Part shown: positions 34,404-45,626 of the stretch, in pieces
How positions within the stretch are numbered: the first letter of the stretch is position 1
How the letters are laid out: every line of letters starts with the position of its first letter
NCBI GenBank assembly: GCA_020726505.1
Contig: JAHLEZ010000038.1
Location: forward strand, 248,001 to 312,000
Length of the DNA: 64,000 nt
Direction: 5' to 3'
Source of the DNA: Leptodontidium sp. MPI-SDFR-AT-0119
Lineage: Eukaryota > Ascomycota > Leotiomycetes > Helotiales > Leptodontidiaceae
Program-made: the position numbers and the translations under genes
Notes under the pieces: generated by a model
What the model was told of the DNA's origin: nothing
The model's input: the letters and a program-made list of their open reading frames with translations, nothing else
Database searches by the model: none

Positions 34404-36186
34404 GAGGCCCTTCCAACGCTGGGCGACAATGTATCTAGAAATGATTTCGATGGCAGGGTCATTGAGCCTGCGAGCTTCGACGTCGAGGGCTGGCATATGC
34501 TCCCTGCGAAACTGCAGTAAATGCGGTACATCTTCGCTCACGATATCCTTTTTCCCGGCCCGGTTGCCAGTCAGTAGGTTTGCCTGCTGGATGGTGCACT
34601 GTTCACTTACAGGGTACGTGCGCGCTTGCCAATAGAAGAAGTGATCCTGGCTACCACGCCGAGCTAACAGCAATAGTTCACCCCCTTATTCATTTAGTTG
34701 GAGCGAGAGTTCTTTGGCTGTGGCCTTGAATGCTGCAGTCCGCCGTCCGTTGCCTGAGGACAGAGTTAAATCCTTTCACTGCTCTCTCAACTGAACATAA
34801 TAAGCGATGCATATATTGTGAATGGGCGATCTCAGGCAGATCTTGGGATGCTGCTTGGCTCACCCAACCTTGAGTTCCTCGCACTAGATTGTCTTGTCGG
34901 CGTTGGTGGTTTGAAACTTGCGTGCGAAAGAATTCGGAGGTGGACGACACTGAAGGAGGTCATGATATCGGACGGGTTTTGTCATTGAACGTCGATGAAG
35001 AGAGTGACGAAAGTGTTGGAGAGTCCTGTGAGCTGAAACCGATAAGGGGAGAGCGGAGTTTGATGTTGTCGTAGACGGAGTAGTGTGGAAACACTCCAGA
35101 CGTCCCAGTTGAACGCTGACTGGAATGAAGGCGCAACAACGGATGGAGTACTCGTAGCGCGATGAAAACCAGTTTCGAGGAGGCGAGACTTGAGGGAGTA
35201 ATTTCCCACCGGCTTCTCGAGAAGAAGGCGTCGTGTTTCCTCTCGGCACAGCCATGTCTATTGTCTGTTGGGAGTTTGGGAGAGTGCAATGAATGGAATG
35301 AGGGGGTTTTTGCTTTAAGTCACGCTTTTGATATTTAAGCCACGTGTTTGCCTAGCAGAGCCAGTCAACGAAACACCTAGTGAAAGGACTGCTCTAGCGA
35401 GCCTTTGTGATTTACTTGGATATGCATGGCCTGATCGCATCTTCAAAGGTTGATCGAACGTGTCCCCTGATCTCCTAATTTGCGCTCACTTCTTATAAAT
35501 GCAAGGCAAACCACCTCTGTTCGCCTGTTTTGCCTCAGAGCACAGGCCACACGGATTCATCGCAGTAACTTGGTCTGCGACATTAGTTAACTTACTCATC
35601 TTCTCCGTGGAAGCAGCCATCTTGGGCTTTCGAATTGGATTTGAAATACTGGCACCTGTTCTTGGCGACGCAGTCAGCCAAATATGGCTGCAGTTCTGGG
35701 TTTGTCAACTTCACGCCTCGAAAGGACCGAGGGGAGTCCAAAAGCCGTTTCGCTACGGGAACACCCTCGACGCCGTCTCTAAGAAGCATCCACATATGCT
35801 AGTCACCCAACAACTTCACCCACCAGATCCACAATCTGCTCCAGAGCCGTCGTTTGGCGCGTAGCTATTTGGATATGCTTGATCGCCTCTATATGAATCG
35901 CCTGTGACGAAGCCTGCTTTGAGACCTGATACCAATGATATTTACTTGGCCACAATTTGGGGTAAACTTAGAAATGGCACCCACTGATGATCATTATGCC
36001 ATGTCACAATCAACAGCCATCCGGAAACACCGCTCTCCCTCTCTATCACAGAGTCCCAAACATCCACGACCAATTTTCAGAGAGCCAGTGAAAGCATTCT
36101 GGGTCGCAGGAAAGAGGGATATTCCATCCTACAGCTGCAACCCCTGGGACTTCTACGAACTGTTTGCGGAGTGCAGCTCAGGTGTC
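34404..36186. other. No clear gene; one possible minus-strand ORF
   Basis: Minus-strand frames at 34401-34673 encode EDVPHLLQFRREHMPALDVE-type sequence that looks coding-like but matches nothing I know. ORFs at 34884-35289 (-) and 35499-35864 (+) overlap others and lack motifs. I do not support a gene here. Confidence 0.35.
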
Positions 36187-36434
36187 TCCTTGTGCTGTGC
36201 AATGAAAGGTCTGAAGTTCGAATGATAACGACTTACTCTGTGGCCTCCGATGGGCGTGGTTTCAGTCTTCCACTAATTCATCATCCAAATTTCACGGAAA
36301 TTTATGAGCTATACTATGCTAAAGATCAGGTGTTCGTAGTCTCTGAGTATCTAGACTTGTCCGTAGAAGGCCTGCTTAACACCCCATCTGGCCGACAGAG
36401 ACGCCAGACGAGAGGACGACGAGGGAGACATTAA
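36187..36434 (+). pseudogene. Protein kinase-like domain fragment
   Basis: A frame near 36215-36390 reads MITTYSVASDGRGFSLPLIH, then HPNFTEIYELYYAKDQVFVV, then SEYLDLSVEGLL. This resembles the beta3-to-alphaD part of fungal kinase-like proteins (HPNF..IYE.Y, hinge SEYL). There is no glycine loop or catalytic loop around it, and the frame becomes Arg-rich noise. It is a fragment only. Confidence 0.5.
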
Positions 36435-37035
36435 TTTGCATAAGGGGATTTTTCTGGGGCAAATAGCCTCCTTGATCTTGACTTGTGCCACGATTCAAGC
36501 AGGTGAAGCACGAAGCGTTAATCTCGCCATTCAACAAGAGAAACGTCAGGTAATTGAGGTGCGGGTGAACACAATACTGTACATTCTAGGTTTCAATTTC
36601 TGTTCTATTAGTTGCGAATAGAGGCGATCTTTCAGCATGTAGGCTGTGGTAATTTAAAATAAGTTAGTCTGCCAATTCTCCGGCTTCTATTTATTCCTCC
36701 CTCGACTGCTTCCTCGCCTCTTTTACCCCGCCTTCCCAAAGTTCTTCACTAAGTTAGCTCCACTGATCAGCGTCAACTATTTTTGCGTAATCCCCCGCAA
36801 AAGGCGAGTCAATTATAAATAGGAATTTCACGCCGGCGCTTATGGGGCAGAAGTGAGTGGTCGGCGGTTTGCTGGCGTATCGCTGCAGGTAGGAAGGAGA
36901 AGAATTCGAGCATATATATCTTCTGATTTCACCTGGAGAAAATCCCACCATCCAACCGTTATTCTCGAGAACGATATCGACAACTTCCCGGTTATTGTAC
37001 TAGCCACAGTTACACGATGGCATTAACTGTCCTTG
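36435..37035. other. Intergenic, no supported gene
   Basis: About 0.6 kb of AT-leaning sequence between the kinase fragment and the 2EXR relic, with no motif-bearing ORF. Confidence 0.5.
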
Positions 37036-37039
37036 CGGT

Positions 37040-37698
37040 TTCGTTAGTTGGCCTTCAACGGTTTACTTTATTCACACGCCTTCCTCTCGAACTTCCTCTT
37101 CATTATATGGCGATTTACTCTCTTCCCCCGTATCGTGGAGATCCTTACGTCTGACCACTATACCACGGGCTTCTATTCGTAAGCTACACTCCCAGCTGCG
37201 CTGCACGTATGTCGGGAATCGAGGCAGGCGGTCGAGGCACTCTACCCCCTCTGCTTCGGATCATTCCTACAGCCTGACAGGGTGCGATTCAATTTCGATC
37301 TCGATGTCCTTTATTTAGACATCAGTCAGGAGGAGGATAGCCTGTATCGGCTCTTTAGAATTTTGAAGGAGACTAAGCTGGCTCGCCTGAAATATGCCGC
37401 GATCGATGAAGCGTATCTAGGGGACGGACTGGCCCATTATTCGACGTTTGCAGGTCTGAAGAATGCAATGAGGGCTATGACAAACCTGAAGGAGACGATC
37501 GTGGTTCGAGACATCACGAATGATACGTCAGATGATAAAGCGCAGATGGCATTTTATGCTGAGCGCAGGCTAGGACAAGACGAAGCGGGTTGGCCTGTCA
37601 GCGTTGAGGAGCTTCCTGATGTTCAAAAGGAGTATGCGGGATGGAAACTGTCGCAGACTGTGAAGATGGCGGCTGTCTATGGATGGCGGGCAAGGTGA
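37040..37698 (+). pseudogene. 2EXR-domain protein relic
   Basis: Out-of-frame blocks reproduce a 2EXR protein: FTLFTRLPLEL (about 37060-37095), then shifted RFTLFPRIVEILTSDHYTTG (about 37120-37180) ending in a stop, then ALHVCRESRQAVEALYPL (about 37200-37250), flowing into an open 138-codon stretch RFNFDLDVLYLDISQEED...VEELPDVQKEYAGWKLSQT to 37698. The 2EXR family is large in Pezizomycotina and of unknown function. At least two frame breaks make this a pseudogene unless undetected introns restore it. Confidence 0.7.
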
Positions 37699-37829
37699 GG
37701 CAACTCTCTTATACAAATCTTCACTCCATATTAGCAAATTTACCCAGTATATAAACGGCGCTCGATTACCTTTTTTGTGATGCAGCCAGCGGAGAGCTGG
37801 AGTTACCAGTTGGAGGCCTCAAAGGGTCA

Positions 37830-38000
37830 CAGGACAAGGGCGATGTATTTCCTCCGATGTGAGGGCCAAAAGCTAGAGAATTTAGATAAATGAAAACTGC
37901 CTCGCATCAATTCCAAGTCATCTTTCTTGAGCTCTAACCTCAATCCACTCGCACTACCTCAATTATTCAATAAGCCTCCGACATTATATCCGACTATCCT
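37830..38000. repeat. Duplicated segment (with 45085-45250)
   Basis: Shares GGGCGATGTATTTCCT and CTCAATCCACTCGCA plus the intervening ~150 bases, with moderate divergence, with 45085-45250. On the minus strand both copies can be read as NVGG(L/Y)LN then ASGLR, so the duplicated unit may be the end of a coding sequence. Confidence 0.7.
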
Positions 38001-38026
38001 CTCTCATCTGGTTGCACTACCCGATA

Positions 38027-39510
38027 CTACTCGCGAAGATGACAAGCTTCCAATGATGTGAGAAAGCAGCTCAGATCAGGTAAGGAATCAATCTCTTCGT
38101 CTGCTATATTCTCATATTTCACTTGCGGCGCCCCATGGTGGCCAGAGAAAGCTACCGGAGGTTGGCGGACCCTTCGGAAAACCTTACGAGATCGACGCCA
38201 TTGAGATGAGGTCGTGAAGTCTCCGTAAGCTACAAAGTTAAGTTTGGGCAAGCCTTTGGGTCCGAACACGCAATTGCAAAGCTCGTCGAGATCACGAGCC
38301 ACATTATACTTGTCATTCATAAGATCGAGGCATCCATCACGAGGACCTCTTCTGATGTGAAGGATTTTAAGGCGCTGTCCCCCTGGCATCAGATGGTATC
38401 GAGACTTTGCGTCTGTCAACCGGCAATTCAGACCGAAGAAGTCAAGGTCTAGTTGATACACACCTGGTGTGTCTAAACAACGTGGAGAAAGACCATCGAA
38501 CGTTCCATCGAAAGTCGTCGGATTGGAGTTGAGTACAAGCTCCTTTAGTGTAGATTGATGGTGAGCAACAGACGTCCAAATGGTATTCAGATCAAGGGAG
38601 CGAGCATTGACAGAGAGATAGAGAGGTTTCAACGACTGAAACCCCCGAAGAAATGCATCTAGGATAGAAGGAGATCCAAGCGGTTCTCTGTACGTGACAA
38701 GCTCGAATGATTTGAGCGTCGGCTGTGCGACATTGGTGCCTGTTGTCAAAAATTCTCCCACTTCGGGACACTCGTTAAGAGTCAATGATGTTAGTTTGCT
38801 TATGTTCAAAGCTAAGATCGCGTCTGAATCGACGGATCTAAAGACTACTCCCGTTAGGTAGAGATTTCTTAAAGATTAGAGCATGTTGGGTATCTTAGGA
38901 GGTGATGACTGCCTAGTGGTAGGGCTCCGGATTAAAGACGATTCCTGCGACTCTTCTACATCGAGCTCCAGATCCTGAAGATGCTTTCTATTGCGCAGTA
39001 GCATTCCACAGACTTTTGCAAAATCACTCGCGCGGCTAAGTCCCGTCCAGGATACAGATCGGAGATCTCGGAACCTCCACAGATCTAGAGACTCTCTGTT
39101 GGAGTGCCAGCAAGATGGATCTGTTGTGATAGAGAGTGACTTCATACGACTTTGCTTCAACGGTAGATATGCGTTTTCGCCTAGCAAGCTTGCTGGGGTG
39201 CACGAGCCCAGGTGCCAACTACATGTGGATTAGAACAACATGAAGGGCTGCAGGAAGAGAGACTCACTGAAACCCCTCCAAGCCGTTTTCCCTCAACCGG
39301 TAGAGCAAATCTAGCACGGACGACCCGAATTCTGCAATCGGATCTACAAAGAGCTCCTCGTCGTCATCGGAATCCTCCTCATCGCCGAAGACGTCAGCAT
39401 CATGCTCGCAATAATACTGTTGCTTTTCATCATAACCTCGTCGAGCCTGCCGTGGATCCCCAATGTGGATCCCCAATGTGGATGGTCTTGATGTACTGAG
39501 CATAGCTCGG
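38027..39510 (-). pseudogene. LRR/F-box-type protein gene broken by one nonsense codon
   Basis: Minus-strand exons run from an acidic segment (GDPRQARRGYDEKQQYYCEHD, then FGDEEDSDDDEELF; about 39480-39265) through an intron near 39190-39265 into LRR-like sequence (MKSLSITTDPSCW...DLRSVSWTG). An in-frame TAA at 38876-38878 falls between IPNML and SLRNLYLTGVVFRSVDSDAI, after which the same frame continues to 38027 (LNISKLTSLTLNECPEV...). This looks like a single stop in an otherwise open gene. No F-box is visible because the 5' end is missing or overlaps the 3' end of the next gene. Such proteins are usually E3-ligase substrate adaptors. Confidence 0.65.
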
Positions 39511-39612
39511 GCGATCTTCCTCAGCCTCTTCAATTCACCTGGTTCGCGTGTATTCGCGAGGCCCCTTGGAAGATGACTGGGGTAGCTATGGTGATGCTGG
39601 AGGAGGGTGGGT

Positions 39613-40863
39613 CTAAAGAACACTCTCTTCCTGTAAGTTCAGAAGATACTCAATCGAGAGCGGGTTGGGTCCATCGCCGAGAAGATAGTTCCTTAATGCA
39701 TGGCCATGCAAGTAGATCTCCTCGTGGCTATCTTCGTACGGATCTTCAATCGTAATATGCTGAAGGGAAAGAGAGGATTTCATCCCTTCTAGAAGAATTT
39801 TCCACGAACCATTCGTAAGGCGGACACAAAAGAGGTCGATATCCTTCAAGGTGCCAGAGTGTCTTCTCAGGACATCCAGGAAATCTCCTTGATCAATAAT
39901 CGTCCCAAAGAATTCCAGAGAGGTTAGACGACTCCACACTGCAGTGCCTAGGATATATCTTGTGGATATGTGAAACATCCCGTTACTGCAGCGTATACAT
40001 AACGTTTCTAAATCTGTCGCCCCTGATAAGATTCTGGCCAAATTTCCTGTCCTCCAGCCGTTGTTGATGTCGGCTTCGTTGGCAGCGATCTTGATATTGC
40101 GAAGGCCGCGAAAGGCATCACAGCAGTGACTCAAATTGAGCCGTGACATTCCTCGAAAGAGCGCTCCATCCACACCGTGTCCGCGACCATCATCATCGCT
40201 TTCGATCTCGAGTTCTCGGATATTCGCACCTGTGAGTGACAAAACGCGTGCCATAAGAAGGAATGCTTCGTTATATGCTGGATTGGGATCCAGGAAGTAT
40301 TTCAGGTAGTGGTAACTGTCCAGCTCATTGTTCCGCTCGTCGTCCAGCTCGTCGTCCAACTCGTATTCGAAGTTCGGCGAGATCGTAATTCTCTCGATAT
40401 TTGGCATCCGCATTAGAGAGGAGCAAAGACAAGCTATGACCTCGCCAGAGCTTTCCATCGCGGCCTGGTTGTTGTAGTACTGACTGTAATCAGAAAACGC
40501 TGTATTCAGACGCAGATCCTCCTCTTCAGATCTCGGTTCGTCGAATCCATGGAATCGATATGCCCTGCGCAATGCCTCTTTGTACTCTGGAAGTGTTTTA
40601 ATAGATTGAAACCGGCTGCAATTACAGACAATTTCCCTGACAGACCTGCTTAAAACAGGATGACGCGACACGGCCGTAAGTGTAGCCAGCGAACTTGACG
40701 ATGGGGCACAAATTATGCGAGGCAGGAGGAGGAAAGGAGTTGCAAGGTTTTCGAATATCTTACACGTGAGTCGCACGTTCATGATGTCGTAGTGGTAGTC
40801 TTCAGAAATCATCTGGAAGACCATAGTCCAGATCTCTGGAGAGAACCAATATGGGGAAACCAT
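39613..40863 (-). CDS. F-box-like protein with LRR-type C-terminus, 416 aa
   Basis: A single-exon ORF starting at ATG 40863. The N-terminus FSPEIWTMVFQMISEDYHYD, then MNVRLTCKIFENLATPFLL is a degenerate F-box (Leu/Pro-x-Glu-Ile start, then Arg-Leu-Thr-Cys-Lys). The remaining ~350 residues contain spaced hydrophobic LRR-like strands (LRNIKIAANEADIN, LETLCIRCSNG, LTSLEFFGTI, LKDIDLFCVRL, LQHITIEDPYED). The family's usual role is bridging substrates to an SCF ubiquitin ligase. It ends just beside the broken LRR gene on the same strand, so the two may derive from tandem paralogues, although sequence similarity between them is low. Confidence 0.75.
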   Translation of the reverse strand: MVSPYWFSPEIWTMVFQMISEDYHYDIMNVRLTCKIFENLATPFLLLPRIICAPSSSSLATLTAVSRHPVLSRSVREIVCNCSRFQSIKTLPEYKEALRRAYRFHGFDEPRSEEEDLRLNTAFSDYSQYYNNQAAMESSGEVIACLCSSLMRMPNIERITISPNFEYELDDELDDERNNELDSYHYLKYFLDPNPAYNEAFLLMARVLSLTGANIRELEIESDDDGRGHGVDGALFRGMSRLNLSHCCDAFRGLRNIKIAANEADINNGWRTGNLARILSGATDLETLCIRCSNGMFHISTRYILGTAVWSRLTSLEFFGTIIDQGDFLDVLRRHSGTLKDIDLFCVRLTNGSWKILLEGMKSSLSLQHITIEDPYEDSHEEIYLHGHALRNYLLGDGPNPLSIEYLLNLQEESVL

Positions 40864-41498
40864 GTTGTTGTCACGAACAGCCCAACGTACTGTAAGGCGA
40901 AATTCGAGAGGTCAAGGAGGTGCTAGCTTTCCAGGTCTCAAGTGAAGAGGGTGAAGAGGGTGAAGTGCCTGGGAGTCAAGGAGCAAGCTTTACTAGAAGT
41001 GCCCAGGTGCTGTGCTGGTCGTGGGGATGTCAAAAAAACAATACGGCGTCGGCGAATTGAATGGGTTGTCTTAAATCTATATATGCCTAGAATTAGGTCT
41101 GACAGAAGAATCCTCCCTGTCGCTTGCCGTGAGGACATATGCTTAAATCTGCGTATGCCGAAAATTAAGTCGGCACAGAATGCTATCCCCTTACCCCCTT
41201 CCCAGCACTTGTCACGAGGGCATATACCCAAATCCGCGTGTGCATAAAATTAAGTCTGCACAGAAGGCCCCCCCTCTTTCCCCCATCACCCTTCTGGTGC
41301 TTTGTCTGGGGGGCATATACTGAAATCCGCGTATGCCGGAAATTGACTCTGCAGAAACGGCCCTCGCAGTCGCTTGTCTTGGGAGTATACGCTTATATCT
41401 GCGTACGCCAAAGCTAAGTCTCGAGAGGATTCCTCGGAGGATGTCCTCGGAGGGTTTCCCCAGCTCCGTTGTTACAAGGGTATTTTTTTCTGCTAACA

Positions 41499-41612
41499 AT
41501 GTGTCAAGCGAACGGGGACGAATCGGGTTTTGATGGAAGCTGTTGTAGATTTTGAGTTGACGGCTGTCCATACGTCACGGGCAAAGTGAGCCACTTTCTA
41601 GTAATATAAACA
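41499..41612 (+). repeat. Core X of the hairpin-array element, copy 1
   Basis: Contains TTTTGATGGAAGCTGTTGTA, GACGGCTGTCCAT and GGGCAAAGTGAG. The reverse complement of 43625-43740 carries the same blocks in the same order. It separates oppositely oriented repeat arms. Confidence 0.8.
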
Positions 41613-42667
41613 TATGCCCTCCTAAGCATATTCCACCGAGACAAGCGACGGTAAGGGACCCTGTGTTATGCCGACTTAATTTTAGGCGTCCGCTGATTTA
41701 TGTATCTGCCCCCGTGACAAGCACGGATTGCGCCCTTTTGCGCACTCAATCTTAGGCATACGCAAGTTAAGCATATACCCCCGAGATAATTACCGGCAAG
41801 AGTGCGGGGGTACGGTCGTTTTGATCTGAGGCATACGCAGATTTAAGCATATGCCCTTATAATAAGTACTGGGAGGGGCGGGGTTTGAGGTGCGGCGTTC
41901 TTGGTTTTGGGCATACGCAGATTCAAGCATATGCCGCCGAGGCAAGCGCCTGGAGGGGGGTTGGGGTGTGGCGGTCTTGATTCAGGGCATACGCAGATTT
42001 AAGCATATGCCCTCCTATGCCCCCCGAGATAAGCGACGGTAGGGATCGTTTATCAGACTCAATTTTGCGTATACACAGATTCAGGTATATGCCCTCATGA
42101 CAAGTGACGCCGGGGGAATCCTCCGAAGAAATCTTTCTCGAGGCTTAGTTCTAGGCCTACGCAGATTTAAGGATATGCCCCCGAAACAAGCGCCGGGAGG
42201 AAGGTGCATACGCAGGTTTAAGCATATGCCCCCGAGAAAAAGCACCGGGAAGCGGATAGGGTGCGGCCTTTTGTGCAGACTCAATTAGGCATACATAAAT
42301 TTAAGCATATGCCCTCATGACAGCGACGCCGGCGAAACCTTCCGAGGAAATCTTTCTCGAGTGATCGTGGTGCAGACGCTGTCACTCATCATGCATGCGA
42401 ACCAGCCAGGCTAACCCTCCTAGCGGCTCTGCTCAATAGGCGAGGGTCTACCCGCATCCGCCCAACTGACTCTCTCACCAACCACCCGACTTCCATGGGG
42501 AGGTAGGACTGAGGCTTCGTCAGATCTGCCCGGAGATAGACTGAGACAAGAAAGTATACATTGAAAGCATCCAAGCATGTCCCATCGCGCCGGGGAATCT
42601 GCGTGAAATCACTAGAGATACCACCAGCTCAATCCAGACAAGCATTCTGATGCTGGTTAATGGAGCC

Positions 42668-42710
42668 CGCCAGAGCACGCCAGTTGGCGTGCTGTTGGCG
42701 TGCTCTGGCG
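42668..42710. other. Perfect 15 bp hairpin in array centre
   Basis: CGCCAGAGCACGCCA (42668-42682) pairs perfectly with TGGCGTGCTCTGGCG (42696-42710) across a 13-base loop. It sits in the ~500 bp unique spacer (about 42365-42890) between the two inverted array copies, close to the middle of the larger palindrome. Confidence 0.7.
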
Positions 42711-43624
42711 CAGTTCCAGGATCGATTATATAAGCTCCATCACTCGCCACAGCCACAATACGGAGAAGAAGAGTTTATTCTTGGCGACTACGTTAGCACG
42801 AACCACAAACCGTGATCTAAGGTGTCCGCCTTTCCACTTAAACCAACCCAGGGTAGAGTAAGAGCATGCCCGGCGCGAGAAAAATTTCCTCGGAGGGTTT
42901 CCCTGACGTTGCTGTCATCGAGGGCGTATGCTTAAATTTGCGTATGTCTAAACTGAGTCTGCAAGGGAGGCAGTACTCCACCCTCCTCCCGGCGCTCGTT
43001 CCGGGGCATATCCTTACATATGCGTATACCTAAACCGGAAATCTGCGTATGCCTAAAATTTCCCCGGCATAACTGATCACGAGGGCATGTACGGCATATC
43101 TTCAAATCTGCATATGCCTAAAATTGAGTCTGCACAGAAGGCCGCACCCCCAGCCCCCCTCCCAGGGCTGGGCTCGAGGCATATCTTTAAATCTGCATAT
43201 GCTTAAAATTGAGTCTGCACAGAAGGCCGCACCCCCACCTCCCCGCGCCCCAGGGATATGCTTAAATTTGCGTATGCCTAAAATCAAGATGGCCGCACCC
43301 CCACCCACTGCTTGTCACGAGGGAAAATCTGTGTATGCCTAAAATTGAGTCTGCACAACAGGGTCCCCCCACCGTCGCTTGCCTCGGGGACATATGCTTA
43401 CATCTGCGTATGCCCAAGCTTAAAATTAAGTTTGTCCGTGAGGATGTTCTCCGCGTCGTTTATTAGAGGGGCATATACTTATATTTTTGTATACTTAATT
43501 ATTAAGTCTATACATGAGGATTTCCTTGTCGTCGTATATCAGGAGGGCATGGGCTTTAATTTACATACGCTTAAAATTAAGTCTGTAAATGAGGATATTA
43601 TGAGCGTCGTATGCTACGATGGCA

Positions 43625-43740
43625 TATGCTTATATTTAATAGAAAGTTGCCTCACTTTGCCCGCTGCCCATGGACAGCCGTCATCTCAAAATCTACAACA
43701 GTTTCCATCAAAACCGGCTTCACCCCCTTTCGCTTGACAA
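43625..43740 (-). repeat. Core X of the hairpin-array element, copy 2 (inverted)
   Basis: Inverted counterpart of 41499-41612. It includes CTCACTTTGCCCGC, GGACAGCCGTC and TACAACAGTTTCCATCAAAA. Confidence 0.8.
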
Positions 43741-45084
43741 AGTGTGAGCAGAGTATATGCCCTTGTGACAATTGATGCCGGGGAACCCTCCGAGGAAATC
43801 CTTCTCGAGACTTAGTTTGGGGCATACGCGGATTTGAAGATATGCCCCCGAGACAAGCACCGGGAGGGGGCGGCCTTCTTAATTTTAGGCATACGCAGAT
43901 TGACTTCGTAATAGGGGAAACAGTTGCGCCAGGAGCGAGATAGAGCTTTGCTTCTTATCAAATAACTCTCGGATTCAAGAGGCTCCTATTGGCTCGTTCA
44001 CCCTTGCAAAAGAGAACGCTCCAGGAAGCTTGGCGGCATCAGATTCGCCAGCGACTAAGTAAGCATATCCCCCCGAGACAAGCGACGGTGGGGGGACCCT
44101 GTTGTGCAGGCTCAATTTTAGGCATACGCAGATTTAGGTATATGCCCTCGTGACAAGTGCTGGGAAGGGGGTAAGGGTACGGCCTTCTTGATTTTAGGCA
44201 TACGTAGATTTAAGCATATGCCCCTGAGACAAGCGCCGGGAGGAGAGTAGGGATGCAGCCTTCTGTGCAGACTCAATTGTGGGTATACGCAAATTTACGG
44301 ATATGCCCCGAGACAAGCGACGGTGGGGGGATCTTTCTGTGCAGACTCAATTTAGGCATACGCAGATTTAAGCATATGCCCCCGAGCAAGCAAGCCCTGG
44401 GGTGGTGGAGGTGGGGGTGCGGCATTCCGTGCAGACTTAATTTTAGGCATACTTCTACGCAGATTTAAGAATATGCACCTTGGCCAAGCGACCAGCTGTG
44501 CAGACTCAATTTTAGGCATACACAAATTAAGCACCTATGCCTTCATGACAGCGACGCCGAGGAAATGCTCAATCAAAAAGTTAAGCATACGCCCTTGTAA
44601 CAATGAATGCCGAGAAAATCCTTATTCACAGAATTGAGCATATATCTTGTAATAAATAACGTTAAGTAAATTCTTACTCAGAATGAATTTTAAGCATACG
44701 CAAATTTAGGTTCTGTAACAACTGATCAGCGATCCAGATGGCTGTACGGAACAGACCATCCAGAGTTGATCCTCGGGTCAGCCATCCTGGAAGAGCCCTG
44801 CGGCTGACAATGATTATATAAGCTAGTCTACAAGGGCGGTGTAGATGACTAGCCGAATTTGTTACGCATATGATTGAAGTGAGGCTCGAATCATCTCCTC
44901 ACTTCCTCTGAGAAGTATGGCAAGTCAATTGCGCGAAAGGTATCAAGCATGTGGATGGATTGGGCTAGCCGATCGTAGCATTCACCTGAGCCAAAGTGAT
45001 TCGGTGCTTTCCAGGTGGACGCAAACAATGGACGAGTCAAGGAATAAGTCTGGGATGGAAATCGTTATCACCAATCAACTCTAA

Positions 45085-45250
45085 GGGCGATGTATTTCCT
45101 AAGATGTGAGGGGCAAATGTAGAAATTGAAGGTGAATGAAAAACTGCTCGTATCTTTTCTATGTCATCTGCTCTTGGCTCTACCCCTCAATCCACTCGCA
45201 TTACCGCAAAAATTCAAGTATCCTCCGACATTCTCTCCAAAATTGGACTC
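45085..45250. repeat. Duplicated segment (with 37830-38000)
   Basis: Diverged copy of 37830-38000. Similarity ends near 45250, where this copy continues into different sequence. Confidence 0.7.
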
Positions 45251-45495
45251 AATTCTTGAGTAGTTCTCAGCACGGCATCTTTTATTGAAGCCACAGGTAC
45301 CATATTTGAAGGAGCCAAGCCTGCACACTCGCCAATACTTACTAGAGCTTTGGTAAGTTCTGGGTGATGGAGCTGGATTCGATGTGCGATATCTTTGACT
45401 GTCGAGTCGGTAATAGAATTGTTCTGCCTTTGAGGCGATCAGTCTCAACGAGGAATGGAGAAGGGTTGTACGTACACGATGGTCTCCGCCATTTG
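45234..45495 (-). CDS. Small hypothetical protein or gene fragment, about 76 aa
   Basis: On the minus strand, MAETIV is joined across a short GT-AG intron (about 45433-45476) to QNNSITDSTVKDIAHRIQLH, then HPELTKALVSIGECAGLAPS, ending SPILERMSEDT before a stop near 45234. The splice keeps phase and the amino-acid composition is protein-like, but I recognise no family. The downstream DNA is a duplicated segment, so this may be a truncated gene. Confidence 0.35.
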
Positions 45496-45594
45496 AGGAA
45501 GGATGAAAACCAACAGAAGAGATGACTCCGCGAGCTCAGTCCACCGCCTGCCAGTACGGCAGCAGAGTAAGCGAAGAGTCTTTGCGATTACCCA

Positions 45595-45626
45595 GGAAAG
45601 GGAAGCCGGTTTTACAAGCGACTGTA
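45595..45626 (-). repeat. Solo terminal inverted repeat end of the NLR-element family
   Basis: GGGAAGCCGGTTTTACAAGC followed by GACTG and TA matches the outermost ~26 bases of the right ends at 11318 and 60955. No left partner was found nearby, so it is a solo or truncated end of the same transposon family. Confidence 0.6.

Larger units (their letters stand above)
41040..44720. repeat. Foldback-like array of hairpin repeats in inverted arms
   Basis: Dozens of degenerate units of about 80-120 bp contain a hairpin core with arms GGCATA and TATGCC around TGCTTAAATCTGCG, followed by a TAAAATTGAGTCTGCACAGA spacer and a C-rich or G-rich stretch. Orientation is segmental: units read one way at 41040-41480, the reverse at 41590-42360, the first way again at 42890-43640, and reversed at 43740-44720. 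Each switch occurs around a shared ~115 bp core (41499-41612 and, inverted, 43625-43740). The block is therefore two inverted copies of an element whose own arms are inverted repeat arrays, the layout of foldback transposons. An unrelated ~130 bp insert lies at about 43905-44050. No coding ORF is credible inside. Confidence 0.82.

Noticed and set aside
35499..35864. 121-codon plus-strand ORF as a membrane protein gene
   Set aside because: One hydrophobic stretch but no conserved motif, no supporting splice sites, and other ORFs overlap it.
41040..44720. CRISPR-like appearance of regularly spaced palindromic repeats
   Set aside because: Units are degenerate, occur in both orientations, spacers are themselves related and there are no cas genes; the host is a fungus.
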